DNA of 64,000 nucleotides from Paramacrobiotus metropolitanus. Its lineage: Eukaryota; Tardigrada; Eutardigrada; Parachela; Macrobiotidae. The translations under genes and the position numbers were made by a program. Positions 35,990 through 48,035 of the stretch are shown piece after piece (position 1 is the first letter of the stretch; each line of letters begins with the position of its first letter). The stretch lies in NCBI RefSeq assembly GCF_019649055.1, contig NW_026570237.1:682001-746000 (forward strand), given 5' to 3'. The notes under the pieces were generated by a model that did no database searches, was not told where the DNA came from, and worked only from the letters and a program-made list of their open reading frames with translations.

Positions 35990-38480
35990 GCAGTGTCAGT
36001 GCACCGCCCGCCGCTCGTCTGCATCTCCTCCATCCCCGCGACGCCGGCCAGCGCCGCGTCCAGGTAGAACACCCGGATCTTCATCCCCGTCACCTTCTGC
36101 AGCTCCTACCGCAACTGTCCCACCGTCTGCTTCACGTTCACCTAGTTTATTAACATTAAATTAATTATTGCCATTTTTATTACAATCAAACAAATTTTCC
36201 TCATTTTAATATCTATTTTGTATTTAAGTAAAATTATTATCCATTTGATTGTTGTTTTGACCTTGAAAGGTCGTCGTTGGACACTCCTGTAACTCATTCC
36301 GAACTCCACGGACTCCGGCGCCGCTAGCTGCACGTCCAGGAGGGGCGCCTTTGGCGCCCCTCCTGGACGTGCAGCGCCAAAGGCGCCCCTCCCCTCAGCT
36401 CCGTGAGCGCGGGTAGGGCGGATGGACGTCCGCGCCGCGGAAATGCCACAAAAAGGTGCGCTCAGCGTCTATTCGCTCCAGGGCGTCGACGGGAGTCCCC
36501 TTCAAGAGGGTTAACGCAAGCAGACTGGTCAAGACGTGCTGGCGGGTGGTCAGAGTGGGGGAGAAGGGGGCGCTCTTGGATGGGAGGTGCGGTCAGCGGG
36601 TAGTCCGTCCAAAGGGGCGTGTTCAAGAGGCGGAGGTCCGTCAACGAGGGGAGGTATTACAGCTGGTCTAATGCCGTCCAGGAGGATAGTTCCGTGTGGT
36701 TGAGGTGCATTTTGCTCACCGAGGGGAGATTGTCCCGCAGCGCCTCCATATCCTACGCACGCACATACAATTTTTTATGATTTTATTATACATTTATTAA
36801 TATTAGTGCTACATAATTTATGGCAGAGCAAAGTAATTAAAGGTCACGGCACGGCTAAACCGGCCGGTATGCTAACATATGATAATATGCATTAACGTAA
36901 CGAACGGAAAGGCAATGTGAGGCAGGGAATTGTTATTAAGAAAGAAATCAGGCAGAAGTGCAAAGTGTACCGTCGGAAGTGGTACTGAATGAATGCAGGA
37001 ATGTATAAATGTCCCCAGTAGAAGTGAAGAACAGCAGTATTTGTTGGCAAACAAGTAGAAAAGAATAATATCAGACAGCACGGGTGAGCATATCGCTCAA
37101 ATTAATCAGTAAACAGAAGCAACATCATAAAAGTGAATCAGAGCTGTCGCTCAATTACCTATATACAAAACATTACGTGACATTAGTTTATTGAAAATTA
37201 TTATAATAATCCTTAGTGTAAAAAAGCCACCTGGAGGTCGTTGAGGGGGTTGTGGCTGGCGAAGAGGGTCTGCAGTTGGGGGAGGAGCGCCCGATGCGCA
37301 TTATTTTGCACCAGAAGGCCAGCTAGTTGCAGTCGGTGTGCAGCTCCTTCAGGCCGGGAAGGCGCTGCCCTCTCACTGTGCACTCCCGCGAACGACGCGT
37401 ACTCGCTCAGATTCAGGTGCAGCTCTTCCACGCTGCAACACACCATAACTAAAATCCTCATTAGATGTATCCCAGCAGCAGTCCATTTAGTTAACTGGAA
37501 CACGGTACAACTGTGGCATGAAAGAGCAAAACAGGGACCAAATACGAGCCGGAAAATAATATTCCAATGCCGGCAAGTCATGATTGTTGTAAATAAGCAA
37601 CCTTGCAAAATATGCAGAGTATTTTATAAAAAATTAACAAATTATATGAACAAATTTTATTTCAAAATATTACCCTTAAAAGTGTTAAAAAAGAGAAACT
37701 ATTTGCAAAAAATATTGCACAGGCTGTACTACGCTACGGCGGTGCCAGTTAATCGATCAGCAGCGACCGCAAAAGTATCGGCTGACTACTCAGCCGGACT
37801 GTGGGATTTGTACTGCAAGCGGGAATGTGCGTTGATCGATGCTGACAGATTCCGTGGAGTGTCGGCTGAGAAGGGTAATCGCCGGCAGCCGAGACTTCCC
37901 GGCAGCCGAGGCAGGCATTCTTCTCGCTGCAGACGGGCCAAGTAGGGGACAATTGATTAAAGTGAGCGACTTACTGGCTGAGTTACTGCGGCAACCAGTC
38001 CAGCAGCGCCATGCACGCATCGACGCGGCTCCCATTGAGAATCAGCCGGCGGAGCTGCGGGAAGGACGGTGCGGGACGCGGATCATGCCGCAGCTGGCCG
38101 ATTGCAAGGGGCATAGGGGGCTCTCCTCCCCGCCCACCCCGCAGACGTCGGTCACCTGTAATGCGTTCAGCGGGTTGAAGCTCAGATTCAGCGACTCCAA
38201 GTTGTGGGTGTGGTGCAGTAGCGGGCGAATCTGTCGTTAAGGATCATTAGGGAAAATACCAGTGCAATCGAAGGTGGTCGAAAGTGGTAATTGTCGGCCG
38301 GGGAGTTATCGATTACAGCAGCGACAAGTGCCTGTTTACCTCGCTCCATTTGCTGAGTCGATTGAAGGAGAGACCAATTTCCCGCAAGTGCACAGCACGC
38401 CGCCCAGACGATTAATCCCGAAATTCTGCATGACCACGTACGGGGGACAGACAGGCGGAACCACGGTGCCTGCAATTATT
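35990..38480 (-). pseudogene. Decayed TBCEL-like (tubulin cofactor E-like) gene
   Basis: GC-rich exon remnants with AT-rich introns, read leftwards, keep the order of TBCEL. They start with QNFGINRLG and, in another frame, LREIGLSFNRLSKWSE (38475-38340). Next come LESLNLSFNPLNALQ and LRRLILNGSRVDACMALLDW (38220-37985), VEELHLNLSEYASF and LQTLFASHNPLNDLQ (37436-37213), and SVSKMHLNHTELSSW and LPSLTDLRLLNTPLW (36745-36590). The last is a ubiquitin-like end with VNVKQTVGQLR and MKIRVFYLDAALAG (36140-36010). TBCEL destabilises tubulin by acting on alpha-tubulin. At least three in-frame stops (TAA after WLPQ, TAG in the fourth repeat, TAA after ALDQL, TAG after VGQLR) and several frameshifts interrupt it, while splice sites survive, so it is a duplicated, not a processed, pseudogene. 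Confidence 0.75.
36328..36374. repeat. Perfect 22-bp-arm palindrome
   Basis: CTGCACGTCCAGGAGGGGCG... and its exact reverse complement are separated by only TTT. A further partial copy of the right arm (GGCGCCCCTCC) follows at 36381-36392. It lies in the TBCEL pseudogene and looks like a recent local inverted duplication or an assembly fold-back. Confidence 0.85.
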
Positions 38481-38595
38481 CTGATTTGATCAATCATAAT
38501 ATTAAACCGTTAAAGGTCGAACAGAAATTATAGGACTGCTAACCTTTAATAAGTATCATGTCACAAGTACAAACTTAGTACTTACTAGAAAACAT

Positions 38596-39820
38596 TTATA
38601 ACAGAAACACTTCCTCGATGCTATCCTGATCGGGAATTGTACCCATTACACAAATCGCATTCCCCCGCTGTATCTGGATAGAGAGTCGTTGTCTAAAAAA
38701 CTCTTTCGCACGTTTCTGGCGTGTGGCGGTGGCGATGCCGCTCCCAACCTTCTCCACAAGCCGATTTGTTCCATCTCCCCACGGTCCGTAAATTTCAAAT
38801 GCTGCCGCCATGAAGTAATAGCGTGGCTGCAGCCAGCTGTGTATCGTCAGTTTCGCTCTTTCGGCGTGTTCAGGTGCGGGACCGGCATTCATTGAGGTGC
38901 GGTCGATATACGTGGCAGCAAGTGTGTCCACGCAAGTCACGGCTTTCCGCGTTCCCATGGTACGAGTGTGATCACATCCGGCCTTTTGCGATCCTTCGCT
39001 GAAAGACCTTTCGGCTCCATTCTGGCTGGGAAACCGGCTGTCCTTAGGCTTCGTCCCGAATTCGAAGCGAATCTTACTGCGATACAGCAACTCCACCTCG
39101 CGAGGTGGCTTCGCGTACCGTATCTGTAGGCGTGGCCACTGCATACAGCCACCTCGTGCGGTTGAGCAACCGTACCAAAGCTAGATTCGCTTTGAATTGG
39201 AGACGCAGCCTTTGAGCTCCCCACTGATACCGTCGTGTCGTGGCAGCCGTCCGGCAGATCGTTTGCAACGGAGTCCGTGCCGGCCTAATTCGTCAATCGA
39301 TCCGCCGCACACGCACACGTGCGGGGATACGATTGGTGCACTCAAACGCAACGCAACACTGATGCGGAGAGCATTATTTTCCAGCAGATTACCGAGGCTT
39401 GCTGCGGGCAGTGCATGGATCCATACGCCGGATTCCGGACTGAAACAGCCTTCAGGTGAGCGATCTCATCCTTTGCAGTACGCAATAGGTCAGCCTAGAA
39501 AATGCGTGCAGCGTCGTAGGCGTGTCCCAGGCCTTCTGAACGTGTCGCAGTGCTTCCGCCGGGAGGTCGTCTGTGTTGGCGATAATTTTCCAGGCACGAG
39601 TGGCTACCGTCACATCCGTTGGCTTAACCGTCGGACACAGCTTGGAGATCAGTAAGTGCAACGAGGAGACCGATGCCAGAAAGGCAGAGGGAGCTAGCTT
39701 CTCGGTGCGTCTGATCCCCAAACCGCCTAGACGAACGGGAAAGGATGCCTGGAGCCACGTCGGATAGTCCATCCGTACGTTAGTGATGGATTCGATTGCG
39801 TCGCGGAACACTTGATCCAT
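38596..39820 (-). pseudogene. LINE reverse transcriptase, C-terminal remnant
   Basis: Frames on the minus strand show the thumb and end of a non-LTR reverse transcriptase: FPVRLGGLGIRRTEKLAPSA (39740-39680), then, after a frame change, PKGLSAKDRKRPD, VDTLAATYIDRTS, and the C-terminal text FEIYGPWG, RLSIQIQRGNAICVMGTI. This order is common at the end of many invertebrate LINE polymerases. The palm domain and start are missing and several frame breaks are present. Confidence 0.65.
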
Positions 39821-40545
39821 CCAGCCTGTACAACTCGCTGGGGAACATCCAGGCGGAAGAGGTGCGTAAATTTTGATTTTGTATTAGGGTTTATTAGTGT
39901 AATTTGTCAGCATTCTACAGTCATGTTTTTCTTTTGATACTGCTGAATTATTCTTATTTAACTGGTAAGGCAATTTTTTAAGAATAAATACAGATATTCT
40001 ATTCTCTATAAATACAGATATTCTATTCTGTTCGACACGATAAATTGTATACTCGTCGCATTAATTCGCTGCTGACTGCTGCTCACGCGGAACAACACAA
40101 TTAAGCAGATAAATTCATTCATCCCGCAGTAGCGATTTGATTGAATTGATTCGAAACGATGCCATGCCTATCTTAGCAGCGCCGGTTTAATACAAATTTA
40201 TTTTATCGACAAAATACAAGCATAATCAATGTGTGTGTCTCAGCCTTTATTGTCCTGTGGTTGGTATAATTGAAGATCGTCAATACATGTAGTAATGTAC
40301 TGTGTTGTCGAGTCAACTTGGCACCTTTTTTTACAGTGAGTCGTATCCGCTTAGCGTATAACTGTGGACAACTCCGCCCACTCCAAATGCCGATGGCGAA
40401 TGGCAATTGCACAGTCTTTGATGGAATGAGAGGCCCATCCTCCTGCCGGGGGAATAAATCCACTGACTTTCCCTTCCATTAAAACATCATAAGAGCATTT
40501 GATGTATTATAAAAATTTTAATAAAAGTTTAAAGAAATTTATGGT
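39821..40545. other. Non-coding, AT-rich
   Basis: ACAGATATTCTATTCT is repeated twice at 39989-40027. Otherwise no features are recognised. Confidence 0.4.
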
Positions 40546-40750
40546 GGTATGGGGAGTCAAACGTGGTGTGCAAAAGGTGGTATCAGGAGCCAAACGTGGT
40601 ATGAAAGGTGGTATTAGGAGCCAAAGGTGGTATAAAGGTGGTATGACGGCCGCGAACCACCCGCCCGGTACTGGGCGGCTAAAGTCTCTGACGGCCGCGC
40701 ACCACCAGCCGGTACCGGACGGCGGAAGTCTCTGACGGCCGCGCAGCACC
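40546..40750. repeat. Two adjoining minisatellites
   Basis: First, about 35-nt units around AGGAGCCAAACGTGGTATGA (40565-40650), then about 60-nt units around GTCTCTGACGGCCGCG with ACCACC and CCGGTAC (40644-40750). Copies are degenerate. Confidence 0.6.
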
Positions 40751-41009
40751 ACTTGCGCAATGGCCAACGTTTCTGTCTGCACATGGCAACTTAGGTGTTA
40801 ATTCTAATTAATCTTTTCTGTGCGGTAATTTCTCGAAAAAGAACTGATTTTGCAAACAAAAGACATATCACCTTCGTAAAACTCACTATGCTTGCACAGT
40901 TATTGCAGTGAAATACAAATAAGATATAAGAGGATCGCAATTTGATGGACTATCGGTTGCACTGTGTCAACAGTTGCTATACGTTAGTTAATTTAATTTA
41001 ATTCGAGTC

Positions 41010-42784
41010 AGAGCAGGTAGCCCATTTCCGGCTAGGATGACAGTCTAGCCTGGGATTTTAAACCTGGCTGGTAGATGCTAAAGACAAAAACATCGAAGTC
41101 AAAGTTAGAAGGGTATAATCACACACGAAACATAACTAGGGAGAAAACAATACCCAACAGTAGTTCAGAAAAGGCCCGCAGTGTATAGTGCACTTCTAAA
41201 ACACCCAAGAGAACGTAATTCAAGAATATCACTGCCACAAAAGTTGATCTTATCCAGTAGCTTGCTCAGTCGCCATGCCAATGTGGTTTCCCCACATTTT
41301 GACGCGGCCTTCGTTCTGATGGTAGATTTATCGGCGTTACGCAGGTGGTATGGCTTCCTTTCCTCGTACTTTACCAAATCCATTATGTAGTTCGGCACGT
41401 TGAACGGCACAGGATGTTTGATCTTGTACAGCCAAATAGCCTCCTGGTGCTTCCATCGGGTAAATAGGGGAACGATTCCGAAACGGTCCATCAACATTTT
41501 TACAGGTGTCGTCGGATAGTTCGCAATTGCCCGGACTGCATTACGCTGTGCAACGGCTAACTTCTCTCGCAGGGACACAGACGCGTTGCTCCACACGGTA
41601 GAGCAGTAGTCCAGATGAGACTGGACGAACGCGTAAAAAAGTCCCACACGTTAAGCGTCGCACAGGCCGTCTTTCGCACGATTAATGAGAGCAATAAATG
41701 ACTGACACTTTTTTGGACCTTATTGAAATGTTCGGTCCATTTTAAGTGCTGGTCAATTATCACCCCCAAGTGCTTAACGGATTTTCTGGTTCAAGTCGAT
41801 GACTATTCAACTCAACTGTAGGTTGATTCGTTTCACGATTACGAGCTGAAGACACATACATTTGTTTCGATTTTTTTTCGTTAATTACAAGGTGGTTGGC
41901 GTTAAACCATTCTGTGATAGCCGGGAGTGCACTTTCTAGCTTAGCCGCTGCAGCCATCTTACTATCCGCCGTAACATAGCCAATTGTATCGTCGGCAAAG
42001 CTTTCTAGTCTCACGTCTCCGACATCGGTTTGATGGAAATCATTAAGGTAAACAGAAAACAAATTTGGTCCGAAAATTGATCCTTGCGGGACGCCAGTTT
42101 TGACTTCCGCCCATCGTGACACACGTTTGCCGTCCCGCACTCGCTGCAGTCTGCCGGTCAGGTACGAGTGAAACCACGACAGCGCTGATGATTTTGCGCC
42201 GATATCACGGAGCTTTTTCAACAGCGTATTGTGACAAACTGATGGAAATGCGGCTTCAGGTCAAGAAATAAAACTGCAACAACTTTTCTTTTGTCCACTG
42301 CCGCTTTCCACTCTTCCGTCACTTTCAACAGTAACGTTTCGCACGAATGGCCATTACGAAAGCCAGATTGGTTAGGCGATAACACATTCCGATCTTTTAA
42401 AAATTTTACCAGCTGCATTTGTGCGGCTTTCTCAAAAACTTTGGACAAATTACACAAAAGAGAAATCGGCCGCAACTCATTCGGTGAAGTCGGGCTGGAG
42501 CATTTTGGCAATGCGATGACATCAGCCATTTTAAAAATTGTGGGGAATGTATGCTTAACAAAGCACTGATTTATTAAGTTGGTCATCGGTACAGTTAACA
42601 ACGGATAAATCTTCTGCAAAAGCTTCTGTGGAATTCCGTTCGGGCCAGCACATTTTTTCTTGCTCAACATTTTGAGAAAAATATCAGAGACAATTTCTGG
42701 CGTAACTGATTCAAATTCGAAGGCAACTGAGGCGTTTTCATCCGGTACACACGCGGGCGGCTGTTGTACACCATGCTCCCCCAT
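41010..42784 (-). mobile_element. CR1/L2/Jockey-like LINE: reverse transcriptase and 3' end (frameshifted)
   Basis: Minus-strand frames give a reverse transcriptase. 42784-42218 has KKCAGPNGIPQKLL, NELRPISLLCNLSKVFEK and QSGFRNGHSCETLLLK. 42221-41760 has SYLTGRLQRV, TGVPQGSIFGPNLFSVYLND and the catalytic box FADDT. 41647-41165 has the thumb end YAFVQSHLDYCSTVW and NAVRAIANYP. The frame breaks near 42230 and between 41760 and 41650, so it is inactive. Below 41165 lies the 3' tail with GAGCAGGTAG and ATTTTAAACCTGGCTGG, also present in the Groucho intron. The preceding endonuclease belongs to the same or a sister copy but is separated by a piece of another LINE. Confidence 0.75.
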
Positions 42785-42831
42785 GCTAGCAAACTTTTCG
42801 TTTAACTGATTTACATTGTTTATTGTTTATT

Positions 42832-43056
42832 GTTTATTGAACGGCAGGCAGGTAACCCATTAAAAGCTAGGATCGAAATGGTGGACACTTCGGCATAGTT
42901 GGCAATTGCTCGAATGGCTTTTCTTTGCGCGACAGCCAGCGGCTCCAGCGTGGACACAGGCGCACCGCTCCACACAGTGGAGCAACGGTCCAGATGAGAC
43001 TGGACAAATGCGTGATAAAGTCCAACGCGTTGGGGCACAGGCAGCCCGCTCTTCAC
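42832..43056 (-). mobile_element. Second LINE 3' fragment
   Basis: It encodes GLYHAFVQSHLDRCSTVW and AVAQRKAIRAIANY, the same RT end as in the neighbour at 41.6 kb but with different residues, then ends in a tail with GCAGGTAACCCATT. It sits between an endonuclease part and an RT part, as a nested or deleted copy would. Confidence 0.6.
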
Positions 43057-43061
43057 ACTGT

Positions 43062-44092
43062 TTATGAGGGCGACTCCATGGTAAGAACTTTTTTGGACAT
43101 CAAAGGCAGATCGTTATTCTGCTTGTTTTTGTTTAGTAGTTTATTTAATTCGCGCCAAATTAAAGCAGAATTTTTACGATTTTCGAGAAAATAGCGCTTT
43201 TTTGCGTTTTTAATCGAGAAGTATAGCTCTTTCTTTAGCCGCTTAAAATGTTGATTATTACCTTGATATTCCAAAGTATTTCTCGACATTTTTTTCCGCT
43301 TGTAAGCAGCGTTTTTTTCTCTCGTTAAGCGCTTAATTTTTTCGTCAATCCAAGGAGCATCTCTTTGAGAAATTCGTTTTGATTTTACAGGAAAACATTT
43401 ATCGACTATCGCAAACAGACCGCTAACAAAACGGCCAACTTCTTCGTCCACACTAACATAATCAACATAATTAACGTACTGACTGGTAAATTCCGCGACT
43501 TCAGTTCGAAAGTTTTCGAACGTCGTCTTTTTCCAGTCCCGAAAAAAAATAAACTTGTGCTCCGGTTTTTTGCATGGGTATGCTGAAACCGTTTTGCACA
43601 GCCAATGGTCCAAAAAATCAACATCTTCAGCGTTAAATGACCGATATGAAGTTTTTGGATTGCACCATATGTAATCGATCTTACTGGCGCTCGACATAAG
43701 GGTGACGTCAGATTTTTCCAAGCGCTGAGCAACTCGAGTATATCCGACCACCTTATCTTCAAACGAAAACTCATCGACAAATTCGGATAGCAAACGTAAA
43801 TACGGGCTGGTGGACTTCGGGGAACTGTCAACGTTAAGGTCGCCCATAACAATATGATCGTAATCCGGGTACTTCAAGAGCACCTCTCGCATATGTTCAA
43901 ACAGGGCTTTTGTTTCTTCTGCACTGGAATCCGGTTGCCGATACACAGTTCCAATAACGATTTTTCTCTTCGAAATTTTAAGTTTAAGCCAGAGACACTC
44001 AAAACCCTTACTTCGAAATTTATGGGAAAACATTGATCGAAAAGGAAGTTTACCTAAAAAACTTACCTGGCTGGCCGGATTTATTTTAAGCC
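43062..44092 (-). pseudogene. LINE APE-type endonuclease and linker
   Basis: The minus-strand frame encodes an apurinic-endonuclease-like domain: KIVIGTVYRQPDS, HIVMGDLNVDSS, SKIDYIWCNPKT, VDFLDHWLCKT, followed by the linker with RDAPWIDEKIKRLTREKNAAYKR and YFSIKNAKKRYFLENR. The frame is long and mostly intact. Its N-terminus runs into the AGCCAACC satellite, and its C-terminus stops at the next LINE fragment. Confidence 0.75.
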
Positions 44093-44128
<36 letters not shown>

Positions 44129-44335
44129 ACCAGCCAACCAGCCAACCAGCCAACCAGCCAACCAGCCAACCAGCCAACCAGCCAACCAGCCAACCAGCCA
44201 ACCAGCCAACCAGCCAACCAGCCAACCAGCCAACCAGTCAACCAGCCAACCAGCCAACCAGCCAACCAGCCAACCAGCCAACCAGCCAGCCAGCCAGCCA
44301 GCCAACCAGCCAACCAGCCAACCAGCCAACCAGCG
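44093..44335. repeat. (AGCCAACC)n microsatellite
   Basis: About 240 nt of CCAGCCAA units with stretches of CCAG, directly at the 5' end of the LINE endonuclease frame. Long frames of WLAGWLVG through it are artefacts. Confidence 0.9.
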
Positions 44336-44670
44336 TTTCCCAGTTCAGCTTGGAAAACGATCATATAATACTTTACTTACATGTCGTTGGTGTATCCGCG
44401 GCAGGTGCTCATGCCGGACATGGATTCAGATAATCGTAGATAATGCAAGTATAATTAAAATATGTAATCCGGTTTTAACACCAATAACACAGATTATGCT
44501 GTCTGTATCAGGCATTTCTACACCAACTTTTCAGTAGTATGTATTTATGTATTACAAGAACAGATGCAAAAATTAATATAAGTAGTAAGTACAAATCAAA
44601 TGACAGTCGCTATAACGCAATGTAGCTCATATACCAAAACCTTATTCAGCGCCAGCGTGATTTTTGTTAA
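44336..44670. other. Non-coding
   Basis: No recognisable feature. Confidence 0.35.
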
Positions 44671-44810
44671 AAAGATTCTTCTGCAGACTGCTGTTTGTGT
44701 GATCCTCTATCATTTTCGTAGTTTGGTTAAGCTTTTAGGAAGATTCTTCTCCAGAGTCCAGATTGCTTTTTGCCGTCTTCTAGCCTTTCCGTAGTTTGAT
44801 TAAGCTTTCA
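44671..44810. repeat. Tandem duplication of about 70 nt
   Basis: Two copies begin AAGATTCTTCTGCAGA and AAGATTCTTCTCCAGA and end CGTAGTTTGGTTAAGCTTT and CGTAGTTTGATTAAGCTTT. Confidence 0.65.
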
Positions 44811-45731
44811 TCTATTCGCAATCAGCTGCTAATTTGTTCTCATAGCTAGCGTGAATACTGTGAGTTAAGAGAAGCCGAGGCGGTGTTCAAGTGTTATTGT
44901 TTTAAAACAAAAGATGTTTTCGCTTTCGGGTAATAAATCGGCGTGTAAGACATGCGCAGTGCAGTGTATATCAGATGGCGATAGGAAAGAGAGAGGATTG
45001 GCTGTGAGTCAATCTCAAAGGGAATGTTTCAGGCAGCGGTATATTACGTAAACATGGTAATGCGGTGTCTGCATGTGGCAGAGTAAGTTATGTTTTATTA
45101 AAGTACAAGTATGAGTATTCTACTTTTTCACACGGCTAGTGCGTAATTACATATACTGCTATAGACACTTTTAAATAAAAAATGAAATTTTATGGATCAA
45201 TCCTATATATTAATAAAATAAGCCTTAGCGAATTCCATTTCTGTCTCCCTTTTTTGAGCGAGCCACTGAACCAAACTTTGATGCCTATATGTCATTTAAT
45301 AGCCGTTAGTTTGCAGATTTGCAGAAACCAGTTAGTTTTTGGAAAGTATGTGAAGTTTCAGAGAAAATCTTAAAAGATCTTAACATACAAAGTCTATGGG
45401 AAAAGTGGAGAACCCACCACTGCAAACCCACCCACGCCACCACCGTCATGAACAGCATAGGAAAACTTCAGGAAAAGCATTCATCTACACTTGATGGAAC
45501 TTTGGTGTCCCTTAGTTATCCGATTGTCTTTAGTTCATAAAATTTTTATTAAGAGTTAGTTTTTAAAAAATGTAGGCTTTGAAAGTGATGTTTCTTAAAA
45601 ACTGAACATGCGAAATCTTCTGGAAAGTGGGAACGACTCAAACTCCAAAAGATAATGTAGTTGCCCTACGCAACGGGTTGATTAGATTTAATATTGAAAC
45701 TGCTTCCACAGGGCGGTTGGCTTTGGTAATA
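44811..45731. other. Non-coding
   Basis: AT-rich, short frames only; nothing recognised. Confidence 0.35.
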
Positions 45732-45912
45732 AGTGAAACCTGTCTTTTATACACACCGGTAAATACATACACTTGGAAATTACTTACATACGCGGAAATT
45801 ATAACCGGCGCGTCCCATAGACTGTAATTTAACTCTGTGTAATACATACACCTGGATAATACATACGGTTTTGCTCTAACCGAAGGTGTATTTAGTAAAC
45901 AGGTTTCACTGT
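45732..45912. mobile_element. Short MITE with TA target site
   Basis: AGTGAAACCTGTCTTTTATA on the left is mirrored by AAACAGGTTTCACTG on the right (imperfect beyond 12 bp), with TA on both sides. 181 bp, non-coding; it fits a Tc1/mariner-type non-autonomous element. Confidence 0.65.
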
Positions 45913-46147
45913 ATCGTGCTGACGTGCCAATAAACATTCTTTTGGAAATCGCCAATAAACATATTATTTTGTGAGAGACTGAAAGTCGATTTCGGGAATT
46001 TTTGTGTTCGACTGGAAATGATGTGGACTGCTTGAGTAAAATAACGAGTCCCAGTCCCGCCGGGCGTACGGAATAGGGTTCGAGTCTAACCACCGCCGCG
46101 GGGAGGGGAGGGACGGAAGGCGGCCCAAGTCTTTTCCGGCGACTGAA

Positions 46148-46560
46148 GTGAGGAGCGCGTATTTTAAATGTCCGCAGGGGGAGGGAGGGGAGGTTAAAAT
46201 ATTTTTCCAAAAGACTAAGGAACGTAGAAAAACGGTTTTATTAAAACAAAAAACGCATTTTTTAGCATTAAAAAATTTAAAACAAACAGATCGAAGATTC
46301 AAAAATCGAACTTATCCGCTTTCTAATCATATTTCCACCAGCTATAAAGCAATCCGTCAGATCATCTCCCATCAAAGGTCGAAACTAAAAAACCCGGGAA
46401 AATTTTACAAGCATGTAACGGAAAGCGGAGGCACAGGCGACGCCTATCTGCAGCGGGGGTCGCAACCAAGACACTGCGCTAAAGTTGTCGACGTTAATTA
46501 ATGATAAAAAATTCACCAAAGAATACAGCGAAATTTTGAAGTCTTCATCAAGTTTAAATT
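46148..46560 (+). pseudogene. Possible LINE linker fragment
   Basis: A basic frame (FLALKNLKQTDRRFK, SNHISTSYKAIRQII, KLKNPGKFYKHVTES) resembles the segment between endonuclease and RT of LINEs. No catalytic motif is present, so the call is weak. Confidence 0.3.
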
Positions 46561-47274
46561 GTTTTGTGTGTAAGCAGTAGGAGGAAACTGGACACCGAAA
46601 AGTATTTTTATTCTAAGTGGTCTAAAGGTTAACATCATCGTTGGTCGTACGTTCGTACCGTCGTATCACTGGATTGTTTTGCCGGTCAGAACGCACCGGC
46701 TAAACTTTAACAAAGCTCAGAATGGTATCTGAACCAGTAGAATTACTGTAATACGGCTATAAAAATTCCAGTAATTATGGAGTTTTTCTTATTTGTAGTC
46801 CTTGACAACTGACCAGCATATGCTGCTGATTGATTTAGGAAAAGCTTAAAAACTTTTTTTTATATCTGCAAAAAAGGCATACATGTATTCCTGGAAATTG
46901 TCAAATTTTTCGGGTCTAATTTAAGATTAAATCTGAAGTCAGCGGAACGCCACAATGTTTTCTCAAAGCGGCCCTAAACAGTTAATTAGTGAACTGTGAT
47001 ACATTTTAACTTCTATTAATATGTCAGTGAACTATGGCCAAAACAAAGAATAATTTACGACATAAGTTATGATAAGTAGTCAACCAAATAGGTACGGTAT
47101 ATGGCAGATACTGTCTGTCTCTGCCAGTGAAACTATATTATTATTTTTATACGCTCCGTTCAATAAAACTAAATTTGTATTTTGTAGTCATGGGTTTGTC
47201 CTTTGTAGTTTTCGTAAATAACAATTTATCGCCAATTTATTCCGCGCAGTTTGCGCGGGGTCTACTAGTATATT
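46561..47274. other. Non-coding
   Basis: AT-rich stretch without recognisable features. Confidence 0.35.
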
Positions 47275-47540
47275 TTTATTCCGTTCCGAGAAAACCTGAT
47301 TCCGTTCCGATTAATTTATCATATTCCGTTCCGTTAACAAATTAGTATTCCGATTCCTATTCCGGAATTTTAATTCCGAATATTTGTATTCCGTTCCGAC
47401 TATTGCATTCCGATTCCATATTCCATTCCGACCAAATGTGTAGGCCGACTAAAGGTGAACAGTTGCAAACAGGCCCGCGCTCAAGCTCTGACTCTGACTC
47501 AGACTCTGAGCGGGTCAGAGTCAGAGTTGGAGTCTAGGCC
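47275..47540. repeat. ATTCCGTTCCG-rich degenerate repeat and TCAGACTCTG hairpin
   Basis: ATTCCG/TTCCGATT words recur from 47277 to 47430. CTCTGACTCTGACTC is followed by GGGTCAGAGTCAGAG (47489-47530), which can pair as a hairpin. Confidence 0.6.
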
Positions 47541-48035
47541 TTGCAAACAGTACCGCACACTGCATTCGTATGGGGAAATTATTAAAAAATAGTGGGAAAT
47601 CGATTTTAAGTCATGCAGGATACACATTTAAAGGTTTTTTATTTATGAAAATAGATGAAGTTAATACGCATATTTTGCCGTTCGAATCCCATTCAACAGA
47701 AACAGAAAAAGGGGAGCAAGCCGATTTTTTCCAGCATTTTACTATAGCCGCGCTAATATGCGAGCTACTCTAGTGATGACGTAACGAGTCAGTGGTATTG
47801 CCTGTATTGAGACATGCCCTGGTTGGAAGCATGCCAATGGGTGGCGGCTGCTTGCTTGCCACACTGCCGGCCCTGCCGACGTAATAAACGGGGCAGTTCA
47901 AAACATTAAGTAATTTTTCGCTCTAGCATCTGGTTCTGCTGGATGTTTCGGTCTATTTGATTCGTTTAATTCCAATTAAATTCGGAATTTTTAAATAATT
48001 GATTCGGTTGCGTTTCGATTTATATCAATAATGTT
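47541..48035. other. Non-coding
   Basis: No recognisable feature apart from a short frame at 47570-47773 without homology I can name. Confidence 0.35.

Noticed and set aside
40546-40750. CRISPR-like array
   Set aside because: Units are contiguous and degenerate, without unique spacers, in a eukaryotic genome.
44081-44364. Long frames rich in GWLAGWLVG
   Set aside because: They are translations of the AGCCAACC microsatellite, not proteins.
46060-46085. GGGTTCGAGTCT resembling a tRNA B box
   Set aside because: No A box or cloverleaf could be drawn upstream, so neither a tRNA nor a SINE head is supported.
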